This document shows positions 24,096-35,940 of a DNA stretch of 64,000 bases, piece after piece. Both the position numbers and the translations under genes were made by a program. Numbering within the stretch: position 1 is the first letter of the stretch; each line of letters starts with the position of its first letter. This DNA is from Fallopia convolvulus (Eukaryota; Streptophyta; Magnoliopsida; Caryophyllales; Polygonaceae). The notes under the pieces are model-generated. The model was given only the letters and a program-made list of their open reading frames with translations, did no database searches and had not been told where the DNA came from. Where the stretch lies: contig OZ024723.1 in the NCBI GenBank assembly GCA_964016875.1, positions 13,731,343 to 13,795,342 on the forward strand. The letters run 5' to 3'.

Positions 24096-25220
24096 CTAAA
24101 GCAACAGCGGACTTGGTATGTACTCAGATATGTAATGAATTGGGCTCATCAGATGTGTCATGTCCACCACTCTACGAGTGAAGATATCACCAAGGCGATA
24201 TAGGAGCAGCGGCGGCACCGGTTCTAGATTATCCTCAATGGGTTCATGTGGGTGTATCAATACATTATTGTTGGGCATGAAATGTATGGAACGAGCCCAT
24301 GGGAAGTCAAAGGTGTATTGCCTTACCCATTCCACATCCCCGTCCGACTCTCTCATAACCCACATTTCATTCAAGCAATTAGTAACCGCCAACGTCGACC
24401 CATTGTCGATAACTACAACCTTGCCCACGGCCTGAAGACGACTGGCAACTTTTGCCGGAAAAGATTTAATCATCATCACCCCAGTGGACAATGTGTACGA
24501 AACCAGTCTGCTCATGGATAAATCACTAGGATGGTCGTTGTTCAAGAAATACAACACCCCTTTGAAATAGCAACCCTCTTGATACCATAAGTTTGGTCTC
24601 TAGTTGAGTCGAATGTCCGGTCTCTTCAGCGTCCATGCAAAATTCTTGAGGCTGAACACATCGACACGGTCCAACCGGAAACGACAAAAGATTAACATGA
24701 CCACCATGTAATCATCGCTTACGGCGTCATAACCCAGGCCAAGAGGAAAGCCAAGTGTCCCAAAAGTTTTTTTTTGGAGGCTCATACAAAACAGCTGGCA
24801 ATAGCGACTTCTTTCTGAGTGCGGGGTTCCAGAGCTGTAACGGTGCAATATCCCCCTTGTCTATCCCCCGTGTCAGCAGGAACAACCCGTCAATATAAGA
24901 GACGATGCACCACCTGGCTGGAATCGAACCGATCTCCCCTAGTTGCCGAAGTGAGCAGGAAGTTTCTGCAAAGGTAGTTTCATTTAACGTCACACAGTCA
25001 CAGTTGTGGCCCTGGACCGTCATCAGCATCCGTCTTCCAGGATTTGCCTTTGAGCTGCGTACGTGTCGTGCAGAAATTAGCTACTCCTTATCCAGGCCAT
25101 CCACTGGACGCATACGAGCTGGCACCGGAGTAAATCCTCGGGCGACAACAGGAGCAGTATGTTGTACAACATATCGTCCGGTAAGTGCTGAGCAGAATTT
25201 GTCTGACTTGTTGACGTCAT
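24096..25220 (-). pseudogene. F-box protein pseudogene (copy 2 of the tandem pair)
   Basis: Keeps the ATG start (MTSTSQTNSAQHLPDDMLYN) that copy 1 has lost. Lesions are a TAA in RSS/FL at about 25080, a one-base loss a few bases later, a frame change at a nine-A run around 24765-24775 (PPKKNF), and a TAG at about 24600 where copy 1 has Trp (RWIPNLW). The C-terminal half (24557-24096) is open and very close to copy 1 (SYTLSTGVMMIKSFPAKV; HYISEYIPSPLLL). None of these lesions is shared with copy 1, so the duplication happened before decay. Confidence 0.8.
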
Positions 25221-25950
25221 GCACCGCCTATGGGAGATCAATTATTTTATAAATTCAACAGTATAATAATGAATAACTATGAGGGAATCAATTAAATTGT
25301 CCGTAAATTCAGAACATTTGATAAACATCAGTTAACTACAGTTGTAACTAATGCTCCAAAACGAAATGCAAGTTAAGGGTTAGGGCGTTTGTACTCATCA
25401 AGGACTTGCAAACGGCCTAACCGAAAAACATGCAATCAAAGATGCAATCAAAGATGCCCAACAACACAAACTTATAATGCTCCAAAAGATGCTAAAAAAA
25501 AGCTCACATCAGACAAAGATGAAAAGCCTTCATTTTGCTGGGAAATCCCCCTTAACATGAGTGCTGGTTATAAGAATGTGGAGATGAGTCTGGTCAAGTT
25601 CAGCAGGGTATTTGGAAGTGTTTAGGCAAGTCCTTGAGTTGTATTTTTTAAATTTTGGCTATTTAGACATTTGTGGCTTGTACATCCCCACTATTTATAA
25701 GGAAAAATTTACCCATGAGCTAAAAAAAAACCAATAATTCCGATTTTGACCAGACTATCAAAAGTATCGAAATTAACCCGGATTCGGTACTACTTTTCCG
25801 TCATCTTCTTGATATTTAAACTTCAATGGTTAGAAATGAACCACCTGCTTCTACCAGAACAAAATAACCCACCTCCCAAAACAAAGAAAACTACCCAAGT
25901 GCAATCAAAGATGCCCAACAACAGAAACTTCTAATTGAACCGAAAAACAT

Positions 25951-26295
25951 TCAAATTAAGAGTTTGCACTCTTTTATGAGGAGAGCATGCAAGTCAGGAG
26001 GGGATGGATAGTCCTTGTCCAGAGAAGCCTTCTCTTCATCAACGCCCAATTTGTACTCATCAAGGACTTGCAAACAGCCTAACCGCGTGCAATAATCCTT
26101 CAACTTCGCCTCTTCCGCCTCCACCTCCTTCAGTTTAAGGTCTGTTGCTTGGCTCGCCATGTAAAACGACTGAAAACGACGTAGGAGAGCATTGTATGTG
26201 CGAGAGAGACGGCGATAACCTTCTTGTTGGCGGTAAAATCCGCGTTCACACTCATCGCAATTGCAGTAACTAGGGTGCGTAGAGGAAGAAGCCAT
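25951..26295 (-). CDS. Small coiled-coil protein, 114 aa, YYxRLGR family, copy 2
   Basis: Duplicate of the gene at 19479 with a handful of substitutions, for example DYCTRLGCLQVLDEY in place of DYYTRLGRLQVLDEY, and PPDLHALL in place of PPYLHALL. Length and start (MASSSTHPSYCNCDECERGF) are unchanged and the frame is intact. Loss of the signature Tyr and Arg in this copy may mean relaxed selection. Confidence 0.6.
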   Translation of the reverse strand: MASSSTHPSYCNCDECERGFYRQQEGYRRLSRTYNALLRRFQSFYMASQATDLKLKEVEAEEAKLKDYCTRLGCLQVLDEYKLGVDEEKASLDKDYPSPPDLHALLIKECKLLI

Positions 26296-26479
26296 GAACG
26301 AAACCCACTATGTTTTTGGGGACTGAACAGGGACCGAGTACTCAGAGACTCCGAAGATAGAGGTTACCGAAAGTTTGATTTTGTTTGAGAGGAAAAGGTG
26401 GACATGACGTTATGATTTCTTAATATGGCTTGTGGTCTACAATATATGTATACCAAAAAAAGAGTCCCGTCTTCATTTA

Positions 26480-27050
26480 GTTTATAAAATGGCTTATGTT
26501 TCGAGTTTATAAAATGACTTGGCCTAGTTTTTATTTTTTTTATAAAATAAGATAAAATTCCCTGGAAAAAAAAATAAAAATTAGCCCAGTGTTAAGTTTT
26601 ATGGTTAAGAATACATTATTATAATTTGAGAAATTTCATTCGGTGCCCTAAGTTTTTGACTTTTCCTTTTGGTGGCCAATAAAATAACTTATTCCTCTTG
26701 GTAGTTGGTACCCCCTGCTTGAGGGTTTGGCTTATCCCTTTGACGCCCTTCTCCGGTTCAAATTAGCCAATTTCAAGCTTACCATTATGTTCGTCACTCT
26801 TAAATTAGTAGAATTCAACTCTTAAGACACTTAAATTCATAACCAAACTACATCAATATTAATTTTTTAACAATCCTCTATTTTAACGGGTTTTAAACTG
26901 ATGTAGTGGAACTTTGAATTTAAGTATTTTAAGAGTTATATCAGTAGAGTGTGCAATTCGATCACTACCAAAATACTACAGCATAATTGCAAGGCAAAAA
27001 TCACAAGTCCGGTGGAATTACAAATGAGCAGCCCTCTCTTGAAACGATAT
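26480..27050. other. Intergenic, no gene seen
   Basis: AT-rich DNA downstream of the segmental duplication. No open frame or array recognised before the Stowaway-like sequence. Confidence 0.45.
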
Positions 27051-27056
27051 AGTCCC

Positions 27057-27360
27057 TCGACTCCCTCCGTTTCAAAATAAGTTTCTTTGTTACACTTTTT
27101 TTTTACCCACATTAAGTGTCGTTTTAAGTTTTATAGGCAATTGATTATTAGAGAGTAATGAGATTCTCATTACTCACTAATAATCAATTGCCTAGAAAAC
27201 TTAAGTATTCATTCATTGGTCCAAAAAGGTGATTTTATTGACTAAGTTTTCTAGGCAATTGATTATTAGAGAGTAATGAGAATGCTTAGTGGAATGTGAT
27301 GTTATTGAATAAGTATTCATTCATTGGTCCAAAAAGGTGGTGAGTGATAAGATTGAAAAA
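27057..27360. mobile_element. Stowaway-like miniature element with a long palindrome
   Basis: Begins with ACTCCCTCCGTTTCAAAATA, the terminal phrase typical of Stowaway/Tc1-mariner MITEs. Positions 27126-27202 form a near-perfect inverted repeat with arms of about 38 bp (GGCAATTGATTATTAGAGAG against its complement). One arm is repeated at 27243-27281, and ATTCATTCATTGGTCCAAAA occurs at about 27207 and 27311. The right terminal repeat was not located, so the limits are approximate. Confidence 0.55.
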
Positions 27361-27489
27361 AGTTTAAGATTTTGAGCTTATTTACTAGTTTTCTTAAAAC
27401 TACTGTCAAGATCTAAATTCATAATTTATAGCATAATTTTCAATGAAAATTGGAATGTGAATGAATCTAAATAATGTACTTATATATAT

Positions 27490-27795
27490 ATATATATCCT
27501 GTCATACGCACAGAACACTCCTGTCAATCTAGACGAAGCGCAAGTGTGCAGTATGTTATTTTCGAGAATGTGCAATACGTGCATCGTTTCTCATGTGTTT
27601 GTTTTAGATGATCCAAACACAAAATAACTATGGATTTCAAGCAAACACACCCGAGAAAATATGATATCTCGAAGGTGATATTGTTCATTTCTCGATTTGG
27701 GTAATGGTGGATTTAGCGCAAGTGTGCAACACGTTAATTTCGAAAGTGTGCATTAGTGCATCGCTTGTCATGTGTTTGTTTTAGATGATCCAACA
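27490..27795 (+). repeat. R repeat, two units about 178 bp apart
   Basis: GCGCAAGTGTGCA occurs at about 27537 and 27717, each followed by TTATTTTCGA, GTGTGCA or GTGCA, and CATCG. The left edge is preceded by TATATATCCTGTCATACGCA, the same edge seen at about 21395. Confidence 0.7.
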
Positions 27796-28059
27796 ACATA
27801 ATTGCAAGGCAACAATCACAAGTAGCATTCAATCAAAATACCATTCCAACAAAAATGATACCTCCATTAACTTCATACAAACCACAAATACCATTCAAAC
27901 AACTTAACTGGATTGCAAACATCACACGTCATAATAACAACCACTGGGTACGCTACCACTACGATAACCAACATCTATGTCACAATTAGTGATACTGCTT
28001 CAACGATCGCAAACGGACAAGACAGTCTTCTCTGTGTTTGAAACACATGTTTGATAACT

Positions 28060-28407
28060 TCAATTCACATCTTGCCTGTTAACGGCCTCCAAATCGGGAG
28101 CGGTTGGATAGTGGCGCTCGAGGGCGGCCTCCTCTGCCTCAGCAGCAATCTTCAAACGCTTTATGACTTGCAGTCGACCAAGTCTCGTGAAGTAATTCTT
28201 CAAATCGGCAGCTTCTTGCTGAAGAGCCTTGATTTCGAGATCCTTGATTCGGATCTCAGTTTCCATAAGATGACATCGACTTTGTAGAGAACTGTAAGCG
28301 CGTACAATGCTTTCATAACCCAGCTGTAGCTTTTCATATTGTGTTTCCAAATCTTCATCCTGGTTGTATCGTGGGCGCTTCATATCTTCCAGATCTGAGA
28401 CCAGCAA
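28060..28407 (-). CDS. Small coiled-coil protein, 115 aa, YYxRLGR family, diverged member
   Basis: Open frame with Met at 28407 (MLVSDLEDMKRPRYNQDEDL); the internal Met at 28383 is an equally good start. A heptad-rich stretch runs from about residue 20 to 70, followed by LKNYFTRLGRLQVIKRLKIA and HYPTAPDLEAV, which align with the C-terminal signature of the other family members. Similarity to the 114-aa pair is limited to this tail and the coiled coil, so it diverged long ago yet kept an open frame. R repeats lie on both sides (27.5-27.8 and 28.7-29.1 kb). Confidence 0.6.
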   Translation of the reverse strand: MLVSDLEDMKRPRYNQDEDLETQYEKLQLGYESIVRAYSSLQSRCHLMETEIRIKDLEIKALQQEAADLKNYFTRLGRLQVIKRLKIAAEAEEAALERHYPTAPDLEAVNRQDVN

Positions 28408-28734
28408 TTGAGAGAGTTTTTTTGTCGAAACATGAAAATGAGTAGTCTTGAAAGGGTATTGTATATTAGTATGCAGTCCTTTGATTCACGGTTCAGGCAG
28501 CCGTTGGATGGTGTTTGAATCGATGGTTCAGATTTGTTCAACGCACTCACGAAGTCATGATGTAAAAGCCCAACAGTAAATCCAATTTCAATATTTATAG
28601 CATAAATTACACTAACCCAACCAAAGATAGTTTTGTGATTGCCATCTTATGATTTACAATCCCAACGGCCAACACCACTAATAATCCTAACTTTTTATTG
28701 ATTCTATTCTTCAATGAAAATTTGAATGTGAAGA

Positions 28735-29090
28735 AACTTAAATAATGTAATATTATATATATATATATAGTCATACTAAAAACTAAATCTTGTCAATGTA
28801 GTTTTAGCGCAAGTGTGCATGAAGTTAATTTTGAAAGTGTGCATAACTTCATCGCTTTTCATGTGGTTGTTTTAGATGATCAAACCACAAAATAACAACG
28901 GCTTTAAAACAAACAAGCCCGAGAGAATACGATCCCTTCTAAGTTGATACTGTGCATTTTTCGGTTTGGGTAATGGTCGATTTAGCGTAAGTGTGCAACA
29001 CGTTATTTTCGAAACTGTGCATTAGTGCATCGATTATCAAGTGGATGATCCAAACACAATAGTATAGACACCTTTCAAGCTTCGAAGTTG
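28735..29090 (+). repeat. R repeat, two units
   Basis: GCGCAAGTGTGCA near 28807 and GCGTAAGTGTGCAACACG near 28985. It is the first half of a larger direct duplication with 30825-31125. Confidence 0.7.
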
Positions 29091-29559
29091 ATATTGTTTA
29101 CCTAATTATTTTACATTTAAATATGTGGTCTATGATGGGATGTGGCATAGACGAACAGTGACATGACTACTCTACTGCTGCAGTTGCAAATATTCAACTT
29201 GTACAGATGTACTGCACTAGTAGCTTTCGAGCTGTACACCATAGAAAATTAACTTAGTTCCAAACGCATTGCCAATAGAATAATCATTACTCCAAAATGT
29301 TTAGGTAGAATGGGTAAATTACACAATTAATACTATAATATTTTCAATAATACGGAGTACAACATTTTGAATAATACAATTAATACTGTAATGTTTATCC
29401 TTTCCCTACTACATACTGTATATAACAAAATGGGTAAATTATACAAAACCACCCTTAAATTGTAAGACCAAAAACTAAAGATTTCGAACAAACATAATTT
29501 ATGGGTGGTTATGCGTAATTTACCCTAACAAAATATACAATCTATTAAACCCCAAACAC

Positions 29560-29885
29560 CAAACCCCAAACCCTAAACCCTAAACCATGTCACTCAGCCC
29601 TCATCCCTGAGCTCTGAACCCTAAACCCTAAACACTAAACCTCGACCCCCCTAAGCCCTAAACCCTAAACCCTAAACCCTCGGCCCTTAGCCTAAACCTC
29701 GACCCCCCTAAGCCCTACACCCTATACACTAAACCCTCGGCCCTCATCCCTAAACCCTGAACCCTAAACCCTAAACACTAAACCATAACCCATAAACCCT
29801 AAGCCCTAAACCCTAAACCCTAAACCATAACCCATAAACCCTACTTCCTAAACCCTAAGCCCTAAACCCTAAACCCTAAACCCAA
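29560..29885. repeat. Interstitial telomere-type repeat, CCCTAAA
   Basis: Imperfect CCCTAAA units mixed with CCCTAAG, CCATAAA and similar variants. The tract is degenerate and flanked by ordinary repeats, so it is interstitial and not a chromosome end. Confidence 0.8.
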
Positions 29886-29894
29886 AATAATTAA

Positions 29895-30085
29895 GCTTTC
29901 GAACAAACAAACCCGAGAGAATACGATCCATTTGAAGGACTTGTAGTATTTATTCGAAGTTGATATTGTGCATCTGTCGAAATTGGATTTAGTGGATTTT
30001 GCGCAAGTGTGCAAGTAAAAATTTGAGAAATTGTGCATTAGTTCATCGTTGCTCATGTGTTTGTTTTAGATCATCTCATCACTAA
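29895..30085 (+). repeat. R repeat fragment
   Basis: GAGAGAATACGATCCATTTG, then GCGCAAGTGTGCAAG and GAAATTGTGCATTAG, directly after the telomere-like tract. Confidence 0.65.
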
Positions 30086-30824
30086 ATATCTAAAGCTTTC
30101 AAACCCACAAATGATCGTTTTGCAAACATAACTTCATTCATACATGACTCCCACCCAAACAAAATGCACCATAGGGACAACAAACAATCTTCAACCAAGG
30201 CTCCTCTTTGAAGAGTTGCTCGACGGATGTCCATGCTCAAACAAGATTTGAAGGTCAAATTCCATATGATGGCGAACGTTATGAGTGATTTGTTGCCTTT
30301 TATCAAAGAAACTTTGCTTTACCTATGATCGTTGAGGTATTTTGGATAATATTGTAACATCTAATCTATGAAAGGTAAGATCATATGTGTTATTGCTAAA
30401 AGCTAAGTCTGCAAGGATAACATAAAAGATTGGTACATTTTGTTATATATGAAGTATGAAAATTATAAACATTATTAATTTGTTGATTACAAAGGTTGTA
30501 GGATGGACAGGTACATTTGGTAATGGAAACAAGATGTTAATCTAGAAATTATTCATAATATATAGTCACAAATGTCACATGTTCTAGTTAGGGTGAAATG
30601 CACACCGCAAATAACGAATTGCACACCCTAAAACCTAATTCATATACCCTCACCCGGACTTGAAACCCAAAAACTTATTTCGAAATGCACTTCAATCATG
30701 TCACACGGATCACCATCCTTAGCCGTTCGATGGTGCCACCATGAACGGCCCACGTTAACCCAATGGCCAACACCACTAATAATCCTATTTTTTTTATTGA
30801 TGCTATTCTTCAATGACAATTTGA

Positions 30825-31125
30825 ATGTGTAGAGACTTAAATAATGTAATATTATATATATGGTCATACAGAAAACCAAATCCTATCAATGTAGTTTTAG
30901 CGCAATTGTGCAATAAGTTAATTTCGAAAGTGTGCATAAACAAGCCCGAGAGAATACGATCCCTTCTAAGTTGATACTGTACATTTTTCGGTTTGGGTAA
31001 TGGTCGATTTAGCGCAAGTGTGCAACACGTTATTTTCGAATTTGTGCATTAGTGCATCGATTTTCAAGTGGATGATCCAAACACAATAGTAGAGACACCC
31101 TTCAAGCTTCGAAGTTGATATTGTT
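30825..31125 (+). repeat. R repeat, shortened
   Basis: GCGCAATTGTGCAATAAG near 30899 and GCGCAAGTGTGCAACACG near 31013; the block between units is about 65 bp shorter than at 28.8-29.0 kb. Confidence 0.65.
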
Positions 31126-32084
31126 CCGCCATGAACGGCCCAACATCCTTAGCCGTTCGATGGTTCCGCCATGAACGGCCCACGTTTAGCGATTTATTTT
31201 ATATTGAAATCTGCGGTCTATGATGGGATGTGCCACAGACGCATAGTGACATGAAAAAATTCAACTTGTACAGATGTGGGCCCCCTTTCGAGCTGTACAC
31301 CATTAGTTCGAAACGCATTGCCAATAGAATAATAATTACTCCGAAGTGTTTAGGTAGAATGGGTAAATTACACAATTAATACTTTAATGATTTCAATAAT
31401 ACGGAGTACAACATTTTGAATAATCCAATTAATACTGTAACGTTTATCCTTTCCTTACTACATACTGTATATAACAAATTGGGTGAATTATACAAAACCA
31501 TTCTACCTAAACCCTATCTTTTAAACGAAAAACATTCATATCCGTATGTTTACTCATTTATTGGAGAATTATTTATACATAGTAATACGAACAGAAGAGA
31601 ACTTGCATGAACGCGGAATTTGGAAGTTCGAAGTCGCCGACTTCAATCTCTCCAATTTTGGAGGCTAACTTCAACCCTCGTAAAGCACTTTGACGCTGAA
31701 TACAAAGCCTGAACCACTACCTTGTAATATGCAACGCAAGTTGCACCCACACAAACTAGTTTGATTTCGATTTGGTTTTCAAATTTTGAAACGCTACAAA
31801 ATACCAACAGGTTAGGATTTGGGTGGTTATTTGAAAGCTTTTTGTGTTTATGTGTGGTTATGGAAAAATTTGCTTTTTATGGATGGATTTTTGAAAAGTA
31901 CCATAAGTTATGGGTGGTTTTGCGTAATTTACCCTAACATAGTATACAATCTATTGATCCCTAAACCCTAAATAACTAAAGCCTTCGAACAAACAAAACC
32001 GAGAGAATACGATCCATTTGAAGGACATGTAAGCCCAAAAACTAAAGACTTGTAACAAAATATACAATATATTAAACCCCAAAA

Positions 32085-32310
32085 AACAAAAACCCTAAGC
32101 CCTAGGCCCTCATTCCTAAGCCCTAAACCCTAAACCCTTAACCCTAAACCCTAAACCCTAAACCATAAACCTTAAACCCTAAACCATATACTCTATACCT
32201 TATACCCTATACCCTATACACTACACTCTAAACCCTAAACCCTAAACCCTAAACACTAAACCATAAATTGTAATCCCTAATCCATCAACCCTAAACCCTA
32301 AACCTTAAAC
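32085..32310. repeat. Second interstitial telomere-type tract
   Basis: CCCTAAA units with a central TATACCCTATACCCTATACA variant run. Counterpart of the tract at 29.56 kb in the direct duplication. Confidence 0.75.
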
Positions 32311-32324
32311 CCAAAATAACTAGG

Positions 32325-32515
32325 CTTTCAAACAAACAAACCCGAGAGAATTCGATCCATTCGAAGGACTTGTAGTTTTTATTCCAAGTTGATATTGTGC
32401 ATCTCTCGAAATTGGGTTTAGTGGATTTCGCGCAAGTTTGCAAATAAAAATTTGCGAAAGTGTGCATTAGTTCATCGTTGCTCATGTGTTTGTTTTAGAT
32501 CATCTCATTTCAAAA
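32325..32515 (+). repeat. R repeat fragment, counterpart of 29895-30085
   Basis: AGAATTCGATCCATTCGAAG, TTTCGCGCAAGTTTGCAAAT and GCGAAAGTGTGCATTAG. Confidence 0.65.
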
Positions 32516-33239
32516 TTACTAAAGCTTTCAAACCCACAAATGATCGTTTTGCAAACATAACTTCATTCATACGTGGCTCCCACGTTATGAGTGATTCGTT
32601 GCCTTTTATCAAAGAAACTTTGCTTTACCTACGAATATTGAGGTAGTTTGGATAATATTGTAACATCTAATCTATGAAAGGTAAGATCATATGTTATTGC
32701 TAAAAGCTAAGTATGCAAGGATAACACAAAAGATTGGTACATTTTGTTATATATGAAGTATGAAAATGATAAACATTATTAATTTGTTGACTACAAAGGT
32801 TGTATGATGGACAGGTAAATCTGGTAATGGAAACAAGATGTTAATCTAGAAATTATTCATAATACATAGTCACAAATGTCACATGTTCTAGTTAGGGTGA
32901 AATGCACACCGCAAATAACGAATTTCACACCCTAAACCCTAATTCCTATACCGTCACATGAACTTGAAACCCAAAAACTCATTTCGAAATGCACTTCAAT
33001 CAATTCACACGGATCACCATCCTTAGCCGTTCGATGGTGCCACCATGAACGGCCCACGTTAACCGAAATATTGTATTGAAAGCTCCGGTTTTTATTGGAT
33101 GTGGCAATGACGCACAATGACACGACTGCATGCACTACTGTGGTTACTGTGCGTTGTCATGAGGTGTCACTGGGTTGAATGAGGTGCCACTGTGCGTTGT
33201 CAATAAAATAAGATTACTCAAAAATGTATAGAAAAATTG

Positions 33240-33350
33240 CCATTAGTTTAGGTAAAATATAGTTTAGGTTGAAACTTAATTTTGTTTAGGTAGAAACTTA
33301 TTTTAGTTTAGGTAAAATTTAGTTTAGTTACGAACTTAATTTAGCTTAGG
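33240..33350. repeat. Short imperfect tandem repeat
   Basis: Repeated TAGTTTAGGTAAAAT-like and GAAACTTAATTT-like blocks. No gene in the surrounding 33.1-33.65 kb. Confidence 0.5.
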
Positions 33351-33660
33351 AACTGCTCAAGCATTCCAGTTGAATTTTAAAGCTAAGTGAGGATGATGAT
33401 TTGCAAGGTTTTTACCGAAAGCCAGTCCGATTCTACGATGATAGCGATTATACGATCCATTTCTTGTGCAACATGTTGGTGATTTTAGTGTCATCGACCC
33501 TAGAGAGGTTAAGATTTCATGATGTCAAATGTCTCAACGATCCAACACAAAAGGGGTACCTCGCTATGTGCAGTTTTGCATTTGTTTGAAGCAATGAAAC
33601 TAAGATGTTAAGATGTCAAATGTCTAATTCGAGTTGGGATAGTGTTTTAGGGTCGGATAC

Positions 33661-34690
33661 CATAAGGAGGTCCTGACCAGCTTCATGGAAGGGATCGTAA
33701 GGTCCTACGTTCAGGATCATAATTAAACTAATATGAATACGAGATTAAATACATGTTAGGATTTGGGAAGCAATAGTATATGGATCAAAAACTGGATCGT
33801 CAAGATATCGTGATTGTTGGGTTTATGGTTTAGGGTGTAGGGTGTGCAATTTCCAACACGAGGTGTGCATTTGCATTAATTATACCAACTAGTTATGAAA
33901 CGGTTTGCCGGGCCATAAGGAGGTAGTGACAACCTTAATGGATGGGATCGTAAGGTCCTGTGTTCATGACCATAATTAAACTAATACGAATACGAGACTA
34001 TATACATGTTAGGTTTTGGAAAGCAATATGATCTGTATATGGATAAAAAAACTGGACCGTAGGATATTGTGATTGATGGGTTTATGTTTAGGGCTTAGGG
34101 TGTGCAATTGCCAACACGAGGTGTGCATTGGCATTAAATATACAACTAGTAATGAAACGGTTTGTCGGGGCATAAGAAGGTCGTGCCAAGCTCGATGGAT
34201 GGGATCGTAAGGGCATGTCTTCAGGATTGTAATTAAGCTAATACGAATACGAGACTATATACATGTTAGGCTTTGGAAAGCAATATGATCTGTATATGGA
34301 TAAAAAAACTGGACCGTAGGATATTGTGAGTGTTGGGTTTATGTTTAGGGCGTAGGGTGTGCAATTGCCAACACGAGGTGTGCATTGGCATTAAATATAC
34401 AACTAGTTATGAAACGGTTTGTCGGGCCATTAGGAGGCCGTGACAAGGTTGATGGATGGGATCGTAAGGTCCTATGTAAAGTATAATTAAACTAATACGA
34501 ATCGAGACTAAATATATGTTAGGTTTTGGAAAGCAAAACGTTCGTATATGGCTCAAATACTGGATCGTAGGGTTTCGTGGTTGTTGGTTTTACGGATTAG
34601 GGCGCATAGTGTGCAATTGATAACACGAGGTGTGAATTTACGTTAAATACACCAACTAGTTATCAAATTTTCACAGGCCAATTAATATGC
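33661..34690. repeat. Tandem array, four units of about 253-257 bp
   Basis: Units start near 33661, 33914, 34171 and 34428 at CATAAGGAGG-like sequence. Each carries GGATCGTAAGG, AATACGAGACTA, TACATGTTAGG, TGTGCAATTGCCAACACGAG and ACTAGTTATGAAACGG. TGTGCAA and GTGTGCAT motifs also occur in every unit, as in the R family. No open frame is conserved. Confidence 0.8.
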
Positions 34691-34924
34691 ATAATTGACA
34701 AAAACTAGAGTACGGTATCTAGCGATCGATAAAATCTAAAGAGATAGTTTAAATGCTTAAGGAGATCTGATCGGCCGTAATTTTTGAGCCTCCACTATTG
34801 TTTTCTCAACTTCACCACCAAATTTCCGCTTTTCACCTATTTTTAGGGGCACCAATATCAATGCACTAATGCCTTTAACTCGAATTTGAATTTGACTAAT
34901 TAATAGAATCATAACGTAATAATT

Positions 34925-35215
34925 CACGGGTGGTGGGTCACCCGACCGACCCGCGAGTGATGGGTGGGTCGGGTGTAGGGTTATCAAAACTTGAGACGAC
35001 CCGAGAAACCCGTCCGGCTCTCACATCTTTGAACACGAACCCGGCCCGAGAAAAAAATAATTTTTTATACATGAGACATGTCTGCCCCGAACAGATTTGA
35101 GCCGAATCTAACAAATCCTGAACACGAGATTACCATAAACTGATTGGACTCGACCCAAAGCCGACCCGAACCGCCTGACGGAAGCACAGAGTCGGGTGAC
35201 CCATTATTTTTCCTG
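34925..35215. repeat. GC-rich insert with inverted ends, MITE-like
   Basis: TGGGTCACCCGAC near 34932 and its exact complement GTCGGGTGACCCA near 35190 bracket about 270 bp rich in GGGTCGGGT-type words. A small non-autonomous DNA element is plausible; no target duplication could be confirmed. Confidence 0.35.
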
Positions 35216-35940
35216 GTCTGAGTTCTTACCTTATCAAAAAAAAATATAAAAATAGCCAGCAAGACGACATCGTTATGGACCGAAGCTTCTTAGAAAAGCT
35301 TCGATACCAACTTTTAGATAGACTTTTCTGATTCTCCTCGCTGAGCGTTCATCTTGGACCCGTCGTATTCTTAGTCGATATCGGAGAAGGTAGGAATCAA
35401 GAGAGGGAAAGAGGCCATGAGATGATCTTCGTGAACTCCACATGGACTTTTAATCTCTGCGGCTAATTAACTTGCAATTCCTTACTCTTTATTGTGTTTA
35501 TTTTTCTTTTGCTGTCTGTTCGGGGGCTTTGATGGACCCTTCGATGTTCTTGATCTGTTTTGGTGTGATTTGATGGAATGAATGGACTAACATTACAATT
35601 TTGAATCTGCGCACTACGGTTGTACAGTTCAGATTTTGTCGTTTCACGGCCGTTGGATAGAACTAGGGTTGCAGTTCCTCACTTTCTGATGTTGCCGTCT
35701 TTACTGTTTGTCGGAAGCAATCTTTCCCCCGTGTCTTCCTCCCACATCTGTGTTTACGATTGCTCATTTATTTTCTTGCTTTCATACCGAATTTCATGCT
35801 TCCTGAGTGAACCCTCTCCATTAAGAGAGTTGTCGCTCGCTTGCTTGCTTTCATGTCTTAATCTTACTTCCAAGTTTGAAACCATATGTGCTTATGCTTT
35901 AGTACCTACACGTTACTTACTGTTTTTACATGGATTGCAG

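Larger units (their letters stand above)
23800..26480. repeat. Segmental duplication, unit 2 (partner about 17390-19985)
   Basis: Same order and orientation of contents as unit 1. It lacks the Helitron-like insert at its right edge and carries a short extra insertion near 25390-25500 (a second copy of part of the coiled-coil gene and its 3' flank, including GTACTCATCAAGGACTTGCA). Confidence 0.8.
28735..33060. repeat. Large direct duplication (about 28.7-30.76 and 30.8-33.06 kb)
   Basis: Both halves have, in order, an R block, CCGAAGTGTTTAGGTAGAAT-type sequence, a telomere-like tract, an R fragment (29.9-30.1 and 32.33-32.5 kb), TTGCCTTTTATCAAAGAAAC, and ATCCTTAGCCGTTCGATGGT. The second half has an extra stretch at about 31.5-32.0 kb. 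No gene is seen in either. Confidence 0.7.

Noticed and set aside
29560..29885. Telomere
   Set aside because: The CCCTAAA units are degenerate and flanked on both sides by tens of kilobases of ordinary sequence.
33661..34690. CRISPR-like array
   Set aside because: Units are full-length tandem repeats of about 255 bp without unique spacers, in a plant genome.
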